Below, one piece after another: positions 9,127 to 21,282 of a DNA stretch of 64,000 nt. A program made the translations under genes and the position numbers. Source of the stretch: Paraspadella gotoi. Taxonomy: Eukaryota; Chaetognatha. The DNA lies in the NCBI GenBank assembly GCA_051294375.1, contig CM119271.1, forward strand, positions 15,630,770 to 15,694,769, written 5' to 3'. Positions within the stretch are counted from its first letter, which is position 1. The number at the start of each line of letters is the position of its first letter. The notes below the pieces were generated by a model, which was given only the letters and a program-made list of their open reading frames with translations, was not told where the DNA came from and made no database searches.

Positions 9127-12100
9127 TTATGCCGTCCACCTCACCATCTTTTTTCTGCCAACCTGATGTCGAAATCCTCCGCGCGGAAGTTCCCAGTCTT
9201 TCGTCTCCTCTTCCTCCTCCTTCATTCTATCTCCCCTCCTCCTCATCTCATCGACGGCGCGCTCGGCCAACTCCGCGAATCCGTATTTCGTCTTCAGCGG
9301 AACCGAATCGTCTTCCTCGTCGCTTTTAAGCGAGTTCGTCTCTGGCGCCGTTTTCCCAGTGGGTTCTTCTATTTTATCTTCGTCGGGTTCGTCGTCGTCG
9401 TCGTCGTCGTCGTCTTCTGCGATGTCGGCAACCGCGGATCGCTTCGCTTTCTTCTCAGCTTTGGCGGAGGCGAAGAGGGCCTTCATTTCTGTAAGTAGAC
9501 CGATTCGTTATTATTATCTTATTAATCAATCATTGTATGAATCTGTTATTTTAAAATTATTTTATTCATTTAAAGAAAGAACCGGCGGCGGTTTTTCCTT
9601 CGAGCACTCCCGCCCATCTGTCCATCCACTTCCATTTCGTCAGAGCGAAAAGGGAGGAGAGGGAGGCTTTGTCCATTTTGGCAACGGCTTCTACCTCCTG
9701 CAATACATGATATATGACACGATTAAACTAAAAAACCAAATATATATTCGCAAAGAGAAAAGGAAGAGACCTGATTCGTCCAGCGTTGAATGTTCTTGAC
9801 GACTTTATTCACGTCGATTCTCATCGATCGAGTTGTCGATGAATCACGACGAAACTTGGGACGAGAACCGAAGACGTCCGCTAAAAAAAGTAATAACAAT
9901 TATTAATATTTATGGTTTTTAAGTTTTTAATAAGTTTTTAAAAACTGGAAGTTATCCCAATGAGGCAATACGCAAATTAGAGATTTAATTACTCGATCTC
10001 ATTTCATATTAAACATTTGATAAGTCCTTACATTCCTTACATTACTCCTTAACATTCAAAACCCACCAGCCCTCCTGAAGGCAAAGGCGAGCTCTTGGGC
10101 GACGGGTACAAAGGCGGGGGAGACTTTGTATCGTTTGAGGAGAACCTTGACGAGCATCTCCGACTTGGTGAGGACAACGACGCCAGCGCCCGTGAGGACG
10201 GGGGGAGTCGATGGGTCAACCTCGGAGGAAAAGGTAAGTATAATAGTATAAATTATCCTTTCCCGATTCGACGCAAAGTTATACTCACTTTTAAAATTCG
10301 CTCGCAACTGTTGGTAAGAAGAGTAATGCCGCCGCAAAATGAGACTTGCTTGAAAACAGCGTCGACGTTGACCAGCACCATCCCCGGCTCGAGCGGCGTC
10401 GGGCGACCCTCGGCGATGATCTCCAGTTTCTTTTCCGGATTGAGGCAGAGCAAAGGGCAGGAGAAAGAACCTGAGAAATTTATATCCAAGCATTTTAAAA
10501 GATGGCAAAAACAAAAAGATGGCAAAAACAAATTTAAAAGATGGCAGAAACAAATATTCATCACGAATCGTCACGAATCTTGTAAACAAATCTTCAAAAC
10601 AAATTTGTTCAAAGCCCGGCCTCTTTGAATCATCACCGTTGCCGACGACGACGACGTTCCTCTTCTCCGGCCACACCTCGACGACGATGAGGCGTTCGAG
10701 GATCGACTTGGGCACCGCCCAAGATTCCTGCGGCACCAACATCGTCTTCATCCTTTTACGCGGCTCTTGAAATTCCAGCAGCGAACGCTTTAACCCTTTT
10801 TATAAATTCGATGTAAATTAAACAACATCATATATCATATCAAATTATTCCACCTTGCGACGGAGACGCGACCTCGCGACCCAGAGCGTCGTGCATGACG
10901 ACTTTGACGATCGGCTCGGAGATTGATTTGTGGTCTTGTCCGTTCGTTGCTAAGAAACCGAAAAGAGAGGGAATAGTAAATGGTCTCAAATTTGGTCACT
11001 GGCATCAACTACCGTCTTTCTCAACCCAATTCATTAAGTCTTCCGCAGCTCGAAAAAGAGATTTTGATCTGGAATCGAATCTCTCTCGATACAAAAATAC
11101 TTTTCTCCCCACGAGATGCCAGACTGGATGCAAAGGAGCGCAGTTTCGCGAAACAAAAAATCCTGTCCGCTTCCGTCGTTGCTTAGCGACGTCGACGTCG
11201 CCTCTTTTTTTTCGCGCAAAGACTTCCGGGTGGCAAAAGAGACGGACTCCGATCCGTCCAACTGGCATCAAGGAGGTTTTCGATCCTTTTATGATTTCCG
11301 AGTCTTTGTACCTCAGTCTCGGTTATTATTAACGCAATCCGCGCGGCCTGAGTGCATTCGATGAGTCAACCGAGTTGAGGCGCCAGATTTCGTGACGTCC
11401 GGCGGAAGAGGAAGAGAGACACGATGCCTGAGGAATCGTCAACTGCCGAAACCCGCTCGTCAGATTAACGATTCGATTTTAATAATTTATGTTTAACCCG
11501 CAGGATATAAACAGAAGCGGTTAAAATCATATTCCGATCACCTCGCGCCCGTCCTTTCCTCCACGCCCCTTTCCACCCTGACTTACCCGTGAGGCCGACG
11601 ACGACCCCGAGTGCTCGACAGGCGGCTCTGGATGCGGATTCGACGGCCAAGTCGCCGTCGGGGTATTCCACGTCATCTTCGCTCGAGTATCGCGTCGAGT
11701 CGTCGAGAAGGATGCGGGCCACGAAGCGGCCGGACGTCTAGATGCATATAAAAGAGGATTTATTATATCTAGATTATCATATAGAGATTTGGTAAAGACT
11801 AATTGAACTCTTTAACACAAGAATGAACAACCCTGAAACCTCCCCCTTCTCACGCCAGCCTGCTCCACGACCGCTTCCGACGCTTTCCGTCCATTCTTTC
11901 GTAAAAATTCGTCGAGTCCGGCGCGCCAAGATGCAGCCGTAACGCGCGTCGCCTTCAAAAACCGCCGGGCCCGAATCGTGCGACGCGCCACGATCTTTTC
12001 CAAGTTGACCACACCGAGACCTTCGAGCGCCAGCTTGGCCGCCTCTTGCTCCGCCGTCTTCTTGCTCAAGTAGCTCGTCGCGGTGCTGCAGGGGAAAGGG

Positions 12101-14822
12101 GGGGGGGAAAGCCGTTCATTTTTTTTCTTTATGAAACGAAGGTTTCTTAATCTTATTTGCATATTGTAACTATGAAGAGCGCGTTGCCACTTTTAAAGTA
12201 TTCATTTTAATTCAACTGAATTTCGGGAAAAATTCAAACATGAGGGTTAAAATTAATAAATTAAAATTAATTCTTTTGAGTAATCGTCTCGAAACATCGT
12301 ACAAGATCGTCCACATCGTTTATGAAGAGGAAATAAACTTCAAGCAAATCGAAACGATCAAAGTAAAACGACGCCGACTCAAAAGATAATAAAAAACTTA
12401 AGTTAATTTTCTTTCTTTCGTTTATATTGGAATACTTGTATTTTCTTCATCGCGGATAAACGCGACTCTATTAGATCGGCTTCGCTCCGTGAATATCATA
12501 TTAAAAGTTATATTCACAAAAGAAAAAAGAGAGCGAGACACGGAACGTGACGGAGAGCGAGACAGACCTATAAGATCCGCCCTCGAATCGACAAGAGGCG
12601 AAATATCCTTTTCCTTCCTTCCGCTCGAAGGAGTAGACGGGCGGTTCGAGGTCGCGCCGCGCCAGGTGCTCTTGGAGGATCGACTTGAAAGGCTGCTGCT
12701 GCGTAGCACGCTCCGCCGCGTCGCGTTCCAAGGCTTCGTCCTTTAAAGCCGCCCAAGCCTAAAGGACAAATAGTGAAAAAAAAAAGTTGTGAACATGAAC
12801 TTTTAACATCGCAGATAGAAATGCAATATTTTTAAAACAAATAATAATAAATAAATAATAATTTTACCCCCCCCCCCAACCTCAGAGGCGGCGCCGAGTT
12901 CAGCCTGCTTCTTCGTTCGGTACAACTTTCCCGATTCGCTGTCGAAGCGTCGATCGCCGACGAAGACTTTGGCGCGGAAAGCGGGGCGACCCTCGTGGGA
13001 TATGGTCTCTGTCTTGGAAGAGAGAATAAGATACAAAAAAAGAAGAAAGATAGAGATGGAAAAAAAAAAGAGTGGAACTCACTGTATACGAGGGACCGAA
13101 CATCTGCCGCTTCATGCAATACTCGTTAAGGAGGAGTTTGCATTTGGAGGAAACGATGACGGCAATCACGTCGCCTCCGTTCTAGGATAAAGGGACACAA
13201 AAGAAATGGTTAATGAAATGGTTAATGAAATGGTTAATGAAATGATTAATGAAATGATTCATGAAATGGTTAATGAAATGGTTAACACTCCATTCACTTG
13301 ATCAGCGTCCAAGACCGCAGGAGCGGGAGGAGTAAGGCTCGCCTCGACGGCGGCGACGGCGACGGAGGCGGCGAGGTGTTCCGCCGCCTTCTTCGTCCGT
13401 GAAACTTCTTCGCTGTGGAGAAATAAACGCGTTCCAAATTGCTCTTTTTTATGAGCTCACTCCACATTGCAAAACAAAGCTTTATTTATAATTTCACATC
13501 GCAAAACCAAGCTTTTCTCTCATTTCACTCAAATCCTCACCAGGTAAAAACTTGTCCGTCGACTTCGACTGTAGAGACGAAGCCTTTGGAAGAAACTGAT
13601 TCCACGGTTTTAAAGACGGCGGGAGAAAGTTTGTTTTTCGTTAACAGATGATGAAGCCTGAAAGCGGATATTTTTTATATCAGTTGTCAAAGTTGAAGTC
13701 AGAAAGCAAAAAATGAGTGTTAGGTACATGACATAAAAAGAAAAAGTTAAAAAGTAAATTTTTTTTATATCATTTATTGGATGATGAATTGTGAAAGGTT
13801 TAATATCATAAAGTCTACTAGTGAAAATGTTTGATATAAATTCTAAGAATGTAATATTGTCACCTTTAGAAAATAAGCAGCTTCAAAGTCTGACTACCTG
13901 GCTTTAGCCGTCAAGTCCGGCGTCTTCCCGGCGGCAGGCGCCGTCTCAGCCGCGTCTTCGCCGCCGCCGCCGCCGACGCCTTCGTCAGAAGAATGCCAGA
14001 GGCCCAAGGATTCGAGGCAAAACTTAGCGGCGCTCAATTCCGCGCCCTTTTTGCTTCGCTCGGGAACCGGGCTGACGTAGGGGGATAGAGAGAATAGAAA
14101 GTCATGGGGAGAGAGAGAAAATGAGAGAGAGAGAGAGAGACTCACTTCCTGTATTCAATGTCTTTAAAAGTGACAACACAAGTCCAACTGGGTTCGAAGA
14201 CGGGGTTTCGCGTCGTTTGGTAACGGGGCATCGCCACGCCAATTCGTTGCGCGTATTCCTGAGAAAAGCGCGGAGGAATAAAAGTGTTAAGTCTAAGTAT
14301 CACTCGCCTTCTTTTTCTTCTCACTTCACAACCTGTAACTGTTTTTCCAAGAAATCGAAGGACGGAACCCTAAGTCTTTCTTGCCTTGGTTAGGAGGCGG
14401 AGCCTGAGTCAAGAAGAAAAGGAAAAAAAAAAAAAAAGAATTAAACAGCGATTAGTAAGAAATATCTTACGTTAATACGAAAATGTTAGTCTCGTACTTG
14501 GAAATGTATATGCGGTCGATCGACCATCGGCGCTTCGTAGCCATAATAATAATTTTTATCCTGCGGAAAATGAAAAAAAGGTTTTTGTTAGGGGGCGAGT
14601 TTCTTCCCGACAATTTAAGGATATATTTTCCTAATGACGTTTTCAGACTCCATGACCTCCTTACCTCCTTACCTCTGGTGAACCGTAAAAGTTGGGCGCC
14701 ATTCCGCCTGCAATAAAGCAAAAGCACCTAAAAATCTTTACAAAATATCTTTTGCTTCATGGCTTTTTTTTTCGCAAGGATTTCTTGTCGTACCTGGATA
14801 CGATTCGTAGCCGCTTGAATCC
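9127..14822 (-). CDS. Protein with five double-stranded RNA-binding domains and acidic tail
   Basis: About 20 small exons join to roughly 850-900 residues. Start ATG at 14822 (MDSSGYESYP), then a Tyr/Gly/Pro-rich leader. dsRBD 1: FLEKQLQEYAQRIGVAMPRY to SKKGAELSAAKFCLESLGL (exons about 14392-13901). dsRBD 2: LHHLLTKNKLSPAVFKTVES to RTKKAAEHLAASVAV. dsRBD 3: CKLLLNEYCMKRQMFGPSYT to RTKKQAELGAAS. dsRBD 4: FKSILQEHLARRDLEPPVYS to SKKTAEQEAAKLALEGLG. A fifth, degenerate one: RAGLDEFLRKNGRKASEAVV to AVESASRAACRALGV (to 11590). A region of about 230 residues that I do not recognise follows (10950-10068), then exons 9880-9773, 9700-9580 and 9487-9127, with an Asp run and a charged coil. No deaminase, RNase III, helicase, kinase or DZF domain is seen, so it is not ADAR, Dicer, PKR or ILF3. 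Five copies recall Staufen in number only. The splice pattern of exons 2-4 is ambiguous. Role in dsRNA binding is expected; anything further is unknown. Confidence 0.8.
13200..13290 (+). repeat. 12-bp tandem repeat in an intron
   Basis: About seven copies of ATGGTTAATGAA, with G/A and T/C variants, inside an intron between dsRBD 2 and dsRBD 3 of the surrounding gene. Confidence 0.9.
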
Positions 14823-15407
14823 ATTTCTTTAACAAATTCGGACAGTTTTTACGATAATAATACTATTTTAATCGGAAACTGTAAATAATAATTAAAATGA
14901 AGCGTCTATGAGGAATGAGACTAACGGTCTTGCGATTCGTTTACACTATAAAATATAAATGTTGTTTCTTGAAGAATCAATTTTTCAAATTTTCTTTTTA
15001 AATCTTTTAATTCCGATGATTTGCGGTTTTGGTTATATTAAATTCTCGTAATAAATAAGAAAAAGTGATGCTTTTTGAATTAAGAATTTTCTTCCCCATC
15101 AGGGCCATCTTTACGCGTTTCTTGATTTCAGTTACGTTCGGGAACAGAATACCGATCAGGATACAAACTTTTAACGAACAAAGGAGAAAAGGGGTCGTAC
15201 GTAGTATGAATTTTCTCGTTTTGGATTTATTATTTTTGCGCAGAAAAATTTCGTCGATAAGATTTCAGATTCTATCGACAGTCATCGAAATAATGATTGC
15301 ATTTTTTTAAATTTTCAAGTCTATCGTTTATTGTCTTAAAGTAGAAAATAGAAGACTAGCTTAAGTCGTAGTTTTGAGCTCGACGGAAGAAGCGAAGAGA
15401 GAAGATC
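14823..15407. other. Intergenic, nothing recognised
   Basis: AT-rich spacer between the SRP68 stop codon and the start of the dsRBD gene. The plus-strand frame at 15065-15310 is hydrophobic/basic low-complexity sequence and is not supported as a gene. Confidence 0.5.
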
Positions 15408-18397
15408 TTACTTTCCCCACGAAAACCAAGATCCCCACGAACTCCCTGAAACGAAGGAAAGAATAAGGAAAATCGTGGTAATTATAAATTACTTATTGGA
15501 ATTTCCTCACTCGACTTTTTCCTTTTCCTCACCCTTCTTGCTGGATTCCATCTTGTGCTGCAGCGAAGGGAAGGAGAGGTTGTTGAGGGCCAAGTCGAAG
15601 AAGAGCGGCTTGCAGGGAATCGGCTTCAATTCGGGAGGGAAAGGCACGAGGTTGGGCTGCGTCTTGGAACCGGGGGCGTTCCCGATGGCGCTGCCTCGAC
15701 CGCCTGATCGAGGTTAATGGTTAATGGTTAAAGGCCAGCTCAAAGGACATCATGACAATCTACAACGGTCACCGTTACCTAGCAACGCGGGATCCTCGAC
15801 GTATTCGTCCATTCGATCGATAAGCGGCTCCGTCGGTCGTTGAGACAGTTTGAGGTTGGCGACGCCGTCGGCGATCGATTCCGCGTCGAGGATGCTCGCC
15901 ACGTGGAGTCCGTACTTCTTTCCCTCCACCTTAAAACAAGCACCAAACAATTTTTCATCTATTGACAATCATCAATCACAAAGAAAAAAAATCTACATTA
16001 ATTAATTAATTAACCTTAAGTCGCAGATCTTTCAAATCGTCCAAAGCCTTCTGCTTATCCTCTCCGTCCGGGATTTGAGTCCAACCCTTGACGGCCGCGT
16101 CCACGTAAGTCAGGACTCGTTCGTACAACGCCGCCGACTCTTGAAACTTCTTCGCTTGTGCGTACGAGTAGGCCACGTAAAGGCAACGATGGGCCTGGAA
16201 CAAAACAAAATAATTATCAAATATTTTTCTGATGAATATTATTTTGTATAGTGTAACTAACCTTGTAATAGGCGATCTTGGCGTCGACTTCGGCCTGGAA
16301 CTGGTCGTCGTCCTCCAGACCGGGCAAGGCGGCCAGCTCGGTCAACATCTGAACGATCCCGTCGTGGAGGCGGACGAGATCCTGGAAAAAGATTTCGATT
16401 CGAGAGATAAAATAAGAAAAAGGAAAAAGACGATGAGAGTAAAAAATTTCACCTGCGGCTTGGTGGCTTTGTTCCTCGCCTCTCCGGCGCCTTCGCCGTC
16501 CAACTTTGGCGCCAGGGCGGCGATCATGACCGCGTTACGTCGAATGATGGCGTCGCGTTTGATGAAGGAGAGGTAGGTGAGGAGGTATTGGGCGTGAGGA
16601 AGGCGCCCCTCCGATTTGGCGCCGACTCCGCTCTTGACCAGCGGTTTGGCGTTAGGATCGTTCTTAATCTCGTCCTGCAGAGCGGCGAGGGCGTCCTTGA
16701 CTTCGTCGATCGTCTTTTCAAGGATCTCCTGTCGCTCCGAAGGGTCAGAGTTCTTGAGCGACGTCTCCGCCTCTTGTTGGCCTTTGAAGGGAAAAAATAA
16801 GGGTAAGGTGTAGCCAAGAAAAACCCTCACCCTTTCCACCACAAAAACTCACCCAAGAGAAAGACCCTGACTTTCTCCGACTTGACGGGAATCGTTCTTC
16901 CCCTGAAGGTGACCTCGGACAGCGTGGCCGCCTGCTGACGACGCGTTTGAGAGATGAGGGCGTCGAGTTTCGCGGTGAGAAGATCCTCGCCCAAACCGCC
17001 CGCCGTCATCCGCATCGATAGAAGATCCTCGATCGCCGTCTCGTCGCCGATGTTGTAGGCGCAGTAGCGGACCGACGGCTCGATCTCTTCCACCTTTGAG
17101 AGTTTATTTATTTATTTAATTATAAATAAAATAAATTTAATTATAATTGAAAAAATGAGCGATTCCTTGAAAGTTCTTGGTACGAAATAATCCAAAAATA
17201 TGTATATAAAAAAAATTCCTTCATCTACAATCGACAATGTCCACCTTCTGCATGTAGACGGCCTTGATTTCGTCGGGGAAGGCGTCGGCCAATTTCTTGT
17301 AGATGGTCTTGGCGCGATCGAGCCGCCGAAGCGACTCTCCCCACTTTTCCAGCTCAAAGTCGAGGGCGCCGTTCATCCAGGCGTCGTAGGCGCGCGTCTC
17401 GAGTTTGGTGCGGGCGTCGCCCAAGGCCTCGCCGAACGCCGCCAACTCGCCCGCGTGGGAAACGGCTTTGCGGAGGCGTTCGATTAGGTGAAACCTGTAG
17501 ATTAGATTTTTATTCAAATCTAATTTTGTTTTGATATTAAGTTGTTTAGATAACTAGACTGTAGAGAAGGAATGAGACAAATGCCATAAATTTCGTTTGG
17601 TTGTTTTTTTGTTTTTATTTTTGTTTTTTGGAATCTTTTCGTTGTAGTATTTTTAGACATTTAATCAATAAATCTGAATTCTCTCCTTGGTGGCAACAAA
17701 TAGAAACATCGGTAACTAATACAATACAATGATATACAATATACATTGTACAATCATTTTTTTTAGGTTTACTGAAAAGATTTGCCATTCATATTCCATC
17801 GATGATATTTGACGTCTTGTTTCAACTCACCGTTTCCTCGGCTCGCTGTTGGCTTCCTGCTTGAGCTGCATAGCGTAGGCCCAGGCCCGTTCGGCGCACA
17901 TGAGCGGAATGAGGAGGAACTTGGCGTCGACGACCGATTCGATCGTCACCTTCTTCTTTTGGAATCGATGCTTGGAGTGTTGGGTGAAGCCGAGCGTCTT
18001 GCGGACGCGGCGAAGACGGCGCGAGCAGTAGCCGCGGTAGCTGGAGGTAGGGAGGGTTCGGGGAACAAGTTCACTTTAATAAGTTTCATAAATTTTTTTT
18101 TTTAAATCTTAAAATCAGATTTAATCTCGTTTGCAGATTAGTCAGATAATTTTACCTCTCGAACCGTCACATAAACATAAAGAGATAATTTAGTAAGAAG
18201 TGGGGCCGCTCTCGCAAATTCTTCCTCCCTTCATCAACCTACCGCTGGTAGTCGCCGTGCCGCAACCCGTGCTGCGCCTGCTGTTCCTTAATAATCTGCA
18301 GCACCTCCAGAGAATAAGTCGTCTTCTCCTTCTCTTCGCCGTCGGCGTGGGCGTCGCCGACCTCCATCGGTTTGAAGTCGCTCGAATCAACCGTCAT
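15408..18397 (-). CDS. SRP68: Signal recognition particle subunit SRP68
   Basis: SRP68 binds 7SL RNA as a heterodimer with SRP72 in the particle that targets nascent secretory proteins to the ER. About ten exons (18397-18242, 18041-17829, 17495-17236, 17093-16852, about 16782-16452, 16383-16262, 16198-16015, 15932-15780, 15707-15523, 15448-15408) give about 630 residues, equal to human SRP68 (627). Diagnostic stretches in order: TYSLEVLQIIKEQQAQHGLR, GDYQRYRGYCSRRLRRVRKT (RNA-binding N-domain), ERAWAYAMQLKQEANSEPRK, IEPSVRYCAYNIGDETAIED, SEVTFRGRTIPVKSEKVRVF, LVRLHDGIVQMLTELAALPG, PIPCKPLFFDLALNNLSFPS (SRP72-binding end), and a Trp/Gly-rich C-terminus SSWGSWFSWGK. The ATG at 18397 is used; the frame above it contains only a GTG. 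The donor that creates the last exon (KK|gtgagg) is preferred to reading on to an early stop because it restores the conserved aromatic tail. Confidence 0.96.
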
Positions 18398-18890
18398 CGT
18401 CAAATTACTTCTCGTTTCCTTCACTTTTTTAATCCGTTTTTTTCTTCTTCTTCTTCTTCTTTCTGTTTGTGTTGGTTTGTTTGTTTAAAAATGTTTGTTC
18501 AATTTTTATTTTTTATTTCGAATCGAAACACGTAAAAGCGATTTCGATCACGGGACGGAGAAAAAAAAGAGGGATAAAATAATCAAATAAATATATATAA
18601 ATATATTGTAAATTCTCTTTTTTTGTCACGCAATGTAATACTAATCAGTCGGTGACTAATTACCGGCAACAACTGTAACCATTAACTAAAAATACTATAA
18701 TTAGATAGAATTGAGATAAACAATCTAGACTTTAACAAACGGAGATATCACTAAAGTCTCACACACTAACAATGGGCGATGGGCAAAAAAATTGATTCGT
18801 AACTGAACGACGAAAGCGTTCGAAGACAAAAGTTAATCACCCGCGATTCTGATTCACAGCCTGGATTTCACATTCTCAACCCTCAGTCCG
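18398..18890. other. Intergenic, nothing recognised
   Basis: AT-rich spacer between the stop of the SLC22-like gene and the start of SRP68; short TTC and TTTGT runs near 18440-18490 only. Confidence 0.5.
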
Positions 18891-21282
18891 TCATAAATCC
18901 ACGAGCGTGTTGGGCAGCGGCTTGTTGAGAGTCTCCGGCATGAGCAGCACGAGGACGCCGGCCACCAAGGATGAGACGCCGAAGACTGTGTTGACGACGC
19001 CGGACCCGTAGGCCTTGGAGAGAGTGAAGGCGCTGGGCGCCAGGATAGCCGCCACGTTGCCGAAGGCGTTGACGAGGCCGACGGCGGACGAGCGGACGAC
19101 CGTGGGGAAAACCTGCGGACGAAGGAAATCATCATTATTATTATATAAATGTAATAAGTAAATTTAATATTTCTAAACAATATGACGAAGCCTCATCACC
19201 TCCTGCGTGAAGAGGAAGAGGACTGTGAAGGATCCAGAGATGGCGAACTTCCCCGTCATGAAGAGAGCGACGGCGCCGGCCTGTGGTGCCGCCTCGGGGA
19301 TGAAGGCGAGGGCGCCGAGAGCGACGCCGCCGAGGACGTGAAGGCAGAGAAGGAGGATGCGGCGCCCGACGAAGGGGACGGCGACGAGAACGAGCACCGT
19401 AGCCGGCACCTCCACCAGGCCCGCGAGGAAGAAATTAAAGTAGAGATCGCCTGGCGATGGGAATGGAATTGAATTTTAGGGATTCGAACAAAATTCTGAA
19501 GACTAATAAATTGGTACAACCATTATAAAAATTCAAGTATTCCTATATTTAAACAAGCTATCATCTTGCCTCCTGTTTTTGAGGTGGTTTAAGGCTTCTT
19601 AGCATATAACCTGTAAGATCCTATCAACTCCCACAGTAACAGGCTTCCTACTAAGTGGTATAAATATGTGGGAATTCTGGATGAAAGACAGCTTGTTTAA
19701 TGAACGAACAGATAACTTTATGCTAGCAGTACCCTAATTAGTAATTACATACAAAGTTTAAATAAATCTCTACCGGCCAAAACGGGCGTGGAAAGCGAGA
19801 GGCCGTAATAAGTCAGATTATTGACGAAGGCGACGTAGGCCATAACGAGAACGCGTTTGACGATGCGTCGATCGAGCAGATGACGCCACTGAAGACGGCA
19901 CGACTCCGCCGTCGCCGCCGATTCCGAATTGACGGCGACGCTTCCGGAACCGGCGTCCTTTCCCGTCGAAGCCGTCTTTCCCGGCGCCAAATTGACGCGA
20001 ATGTCGCGAAGCTGTTTGGCGTAGAGCCACGGGACCGACTCTTCGACGAGCCACGCGTAAGCGATGGTGACGACGCTGGGCAAACAGACGGCTAAATAGA
20101 GATGGCGCCAATCCCGCGCCAAATACGCCATCAGCGACAACAGCAACATCCCCAGTGCCCAGAAAAAGTTGTAAGCGATTCCGCCGAGATTTCGCTGACG
20201 CGGTTGCAGCATCTCTACGACGAGAGTAAAGGCGATGAGGGAGGATCCTTGGGCGAAGGCGGCTTGAACGGCGCGAAGGAGACAGAAGGCCCAGTAGGAC
20301 GTCAGGCGGGAGATGACAATTCCGAGAAATGCTGAAACCCAACCGGTGATGAGCATGACCCACTTCCGTCCGTAGGCGTCGGCCAGAGGAGTGAAGATCA
20401 AGTTTCCAAAGGGCAGTCCGCTCATGAAGACTGTGCTGGAGACTTCGGCGAGTCGGTCGTCCGCGCAGACGAGATCCCATTCCGAGACGACGGAGCGGAG
20501 GCCGCGAGTGCCCGTCGCTGAACCTTCCTCGTCGTAGTCGTGGCCGAAGGGACACTTGGAGAAGGTCTGCTCGCGGAGGATGCTGGGGCCGATCGAGGCG
20601 TTGGACGCGGGTTCCATTCGAGATCGATTGAGGGAACATTCGCCGACTTCGTAGATCCAGGGGGAGTCGGAGAGAGTGGCGTTAGTTATGGTGGCATTGG
20701 TGGTTGCATTGGTGGTGGCGTTAGGGGGAAGGGCACAGTGGTGTTCCGGTTCAAAGGCGATAAAGACCGGGCAGACCTAGAATCAATTTAATCAGCATTT
20801 ACTTTTCTCCTGCCTCCTTCTCATACCTTTTCTTTCTTTCCTCCATTTTCTTTCCTTCTTTTCTTTCTTTCCTTCCTCCATATTCTTTCCTTCCTCCTTT
20901 CTTTCTACCTTTTCTTTCTTTACTTCCACCATTTCCTTTTCTTCCTCTTTTCTTTCTTTCTACCTTTCCTTTCTTCCTTCTCTTTTCTTTCTCCTATAAT
21001 TTCTTTTTTTTCTCCTTTTTTCTATTTCTCTTTCTTTTTTTCTCTATTTATTTCTTTCTCACCTCCTTTAATTTTTTTTCTTTCTCCTATTCCTTATCTC
21101 TTTCCTTCCTCCTTTCTTTCTCTCACCATGAGCCAACACAAGGGAAATCCGTAGAATCCCAACAAGAGATAAGACTTGATTTGTTTGCTCGAAAGCCAGG
21201 GGCGTTTGAGGCCGACCGCGACTTCGTCGTCGGAATCCACAGTGTCCGTCTCCTCGTCGCGCGTCAATTTCGTCGACGCCAT
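18891..21282 (-). CDS. SLC22-family organic ion transporter (major facilitator)
   Basis: A polytopic plasma-membrane carrier of organic cations, anions or zwitterions; the substrate cannot be told from sequence. Exons: 21282-about 21128, about 20776-19772, about 19450-19198, 19112-18891; about 545 residues, normal for the family (about 550). Features in order: short N-terminal tail, TM1, then a large extracellular loop with four closely spaced N-glycosylation sequons (NATTNATTNATITNATLS) and the family WDLVCADDRLAEVSST element; the cytosolic MFS motif reads PLADAYGRKWVM after TM2; RQRNLGGIAYNFFWALG and EESVPWLYAK are typical of SLC22; the C-terminus ends LMPETLNKPLPNTLVDL, the LPET...LPDT signature. 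All exon joins keep frame. Intron 1 is an unusually long pure pyrimidine/purine tract, and intron 3 holds a copy of repeat family A. Confidence 0.92.
19510..19640 (-). repeat. Dispersed repeat family A, diverged reverse copy
   Basis: Read on the minus strand, this contains AAGCCTTAAACCACC, GGCAAGAT..TAGCTT, TTTTTATAATGGTTGTACC and AATT, matching in order the second half of the copies at 8603-8760 and 63254-63411. It lies in intron 3 of the SLC22 gene. Confidence 0.7.
20800..21120 (+). repeat. Long pyrimidine-only tract in SLC22 intron 1
   Basis: About 320 bp made almost only of C and T on the plus strand (CTTTCTTTCCTCC-type units), so the transcript of the minus-strand gene carries a purine-only run. 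Such mirror-like homopurine tracts can form triplex DNA; no function is shown here. Confidence 0.9.
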
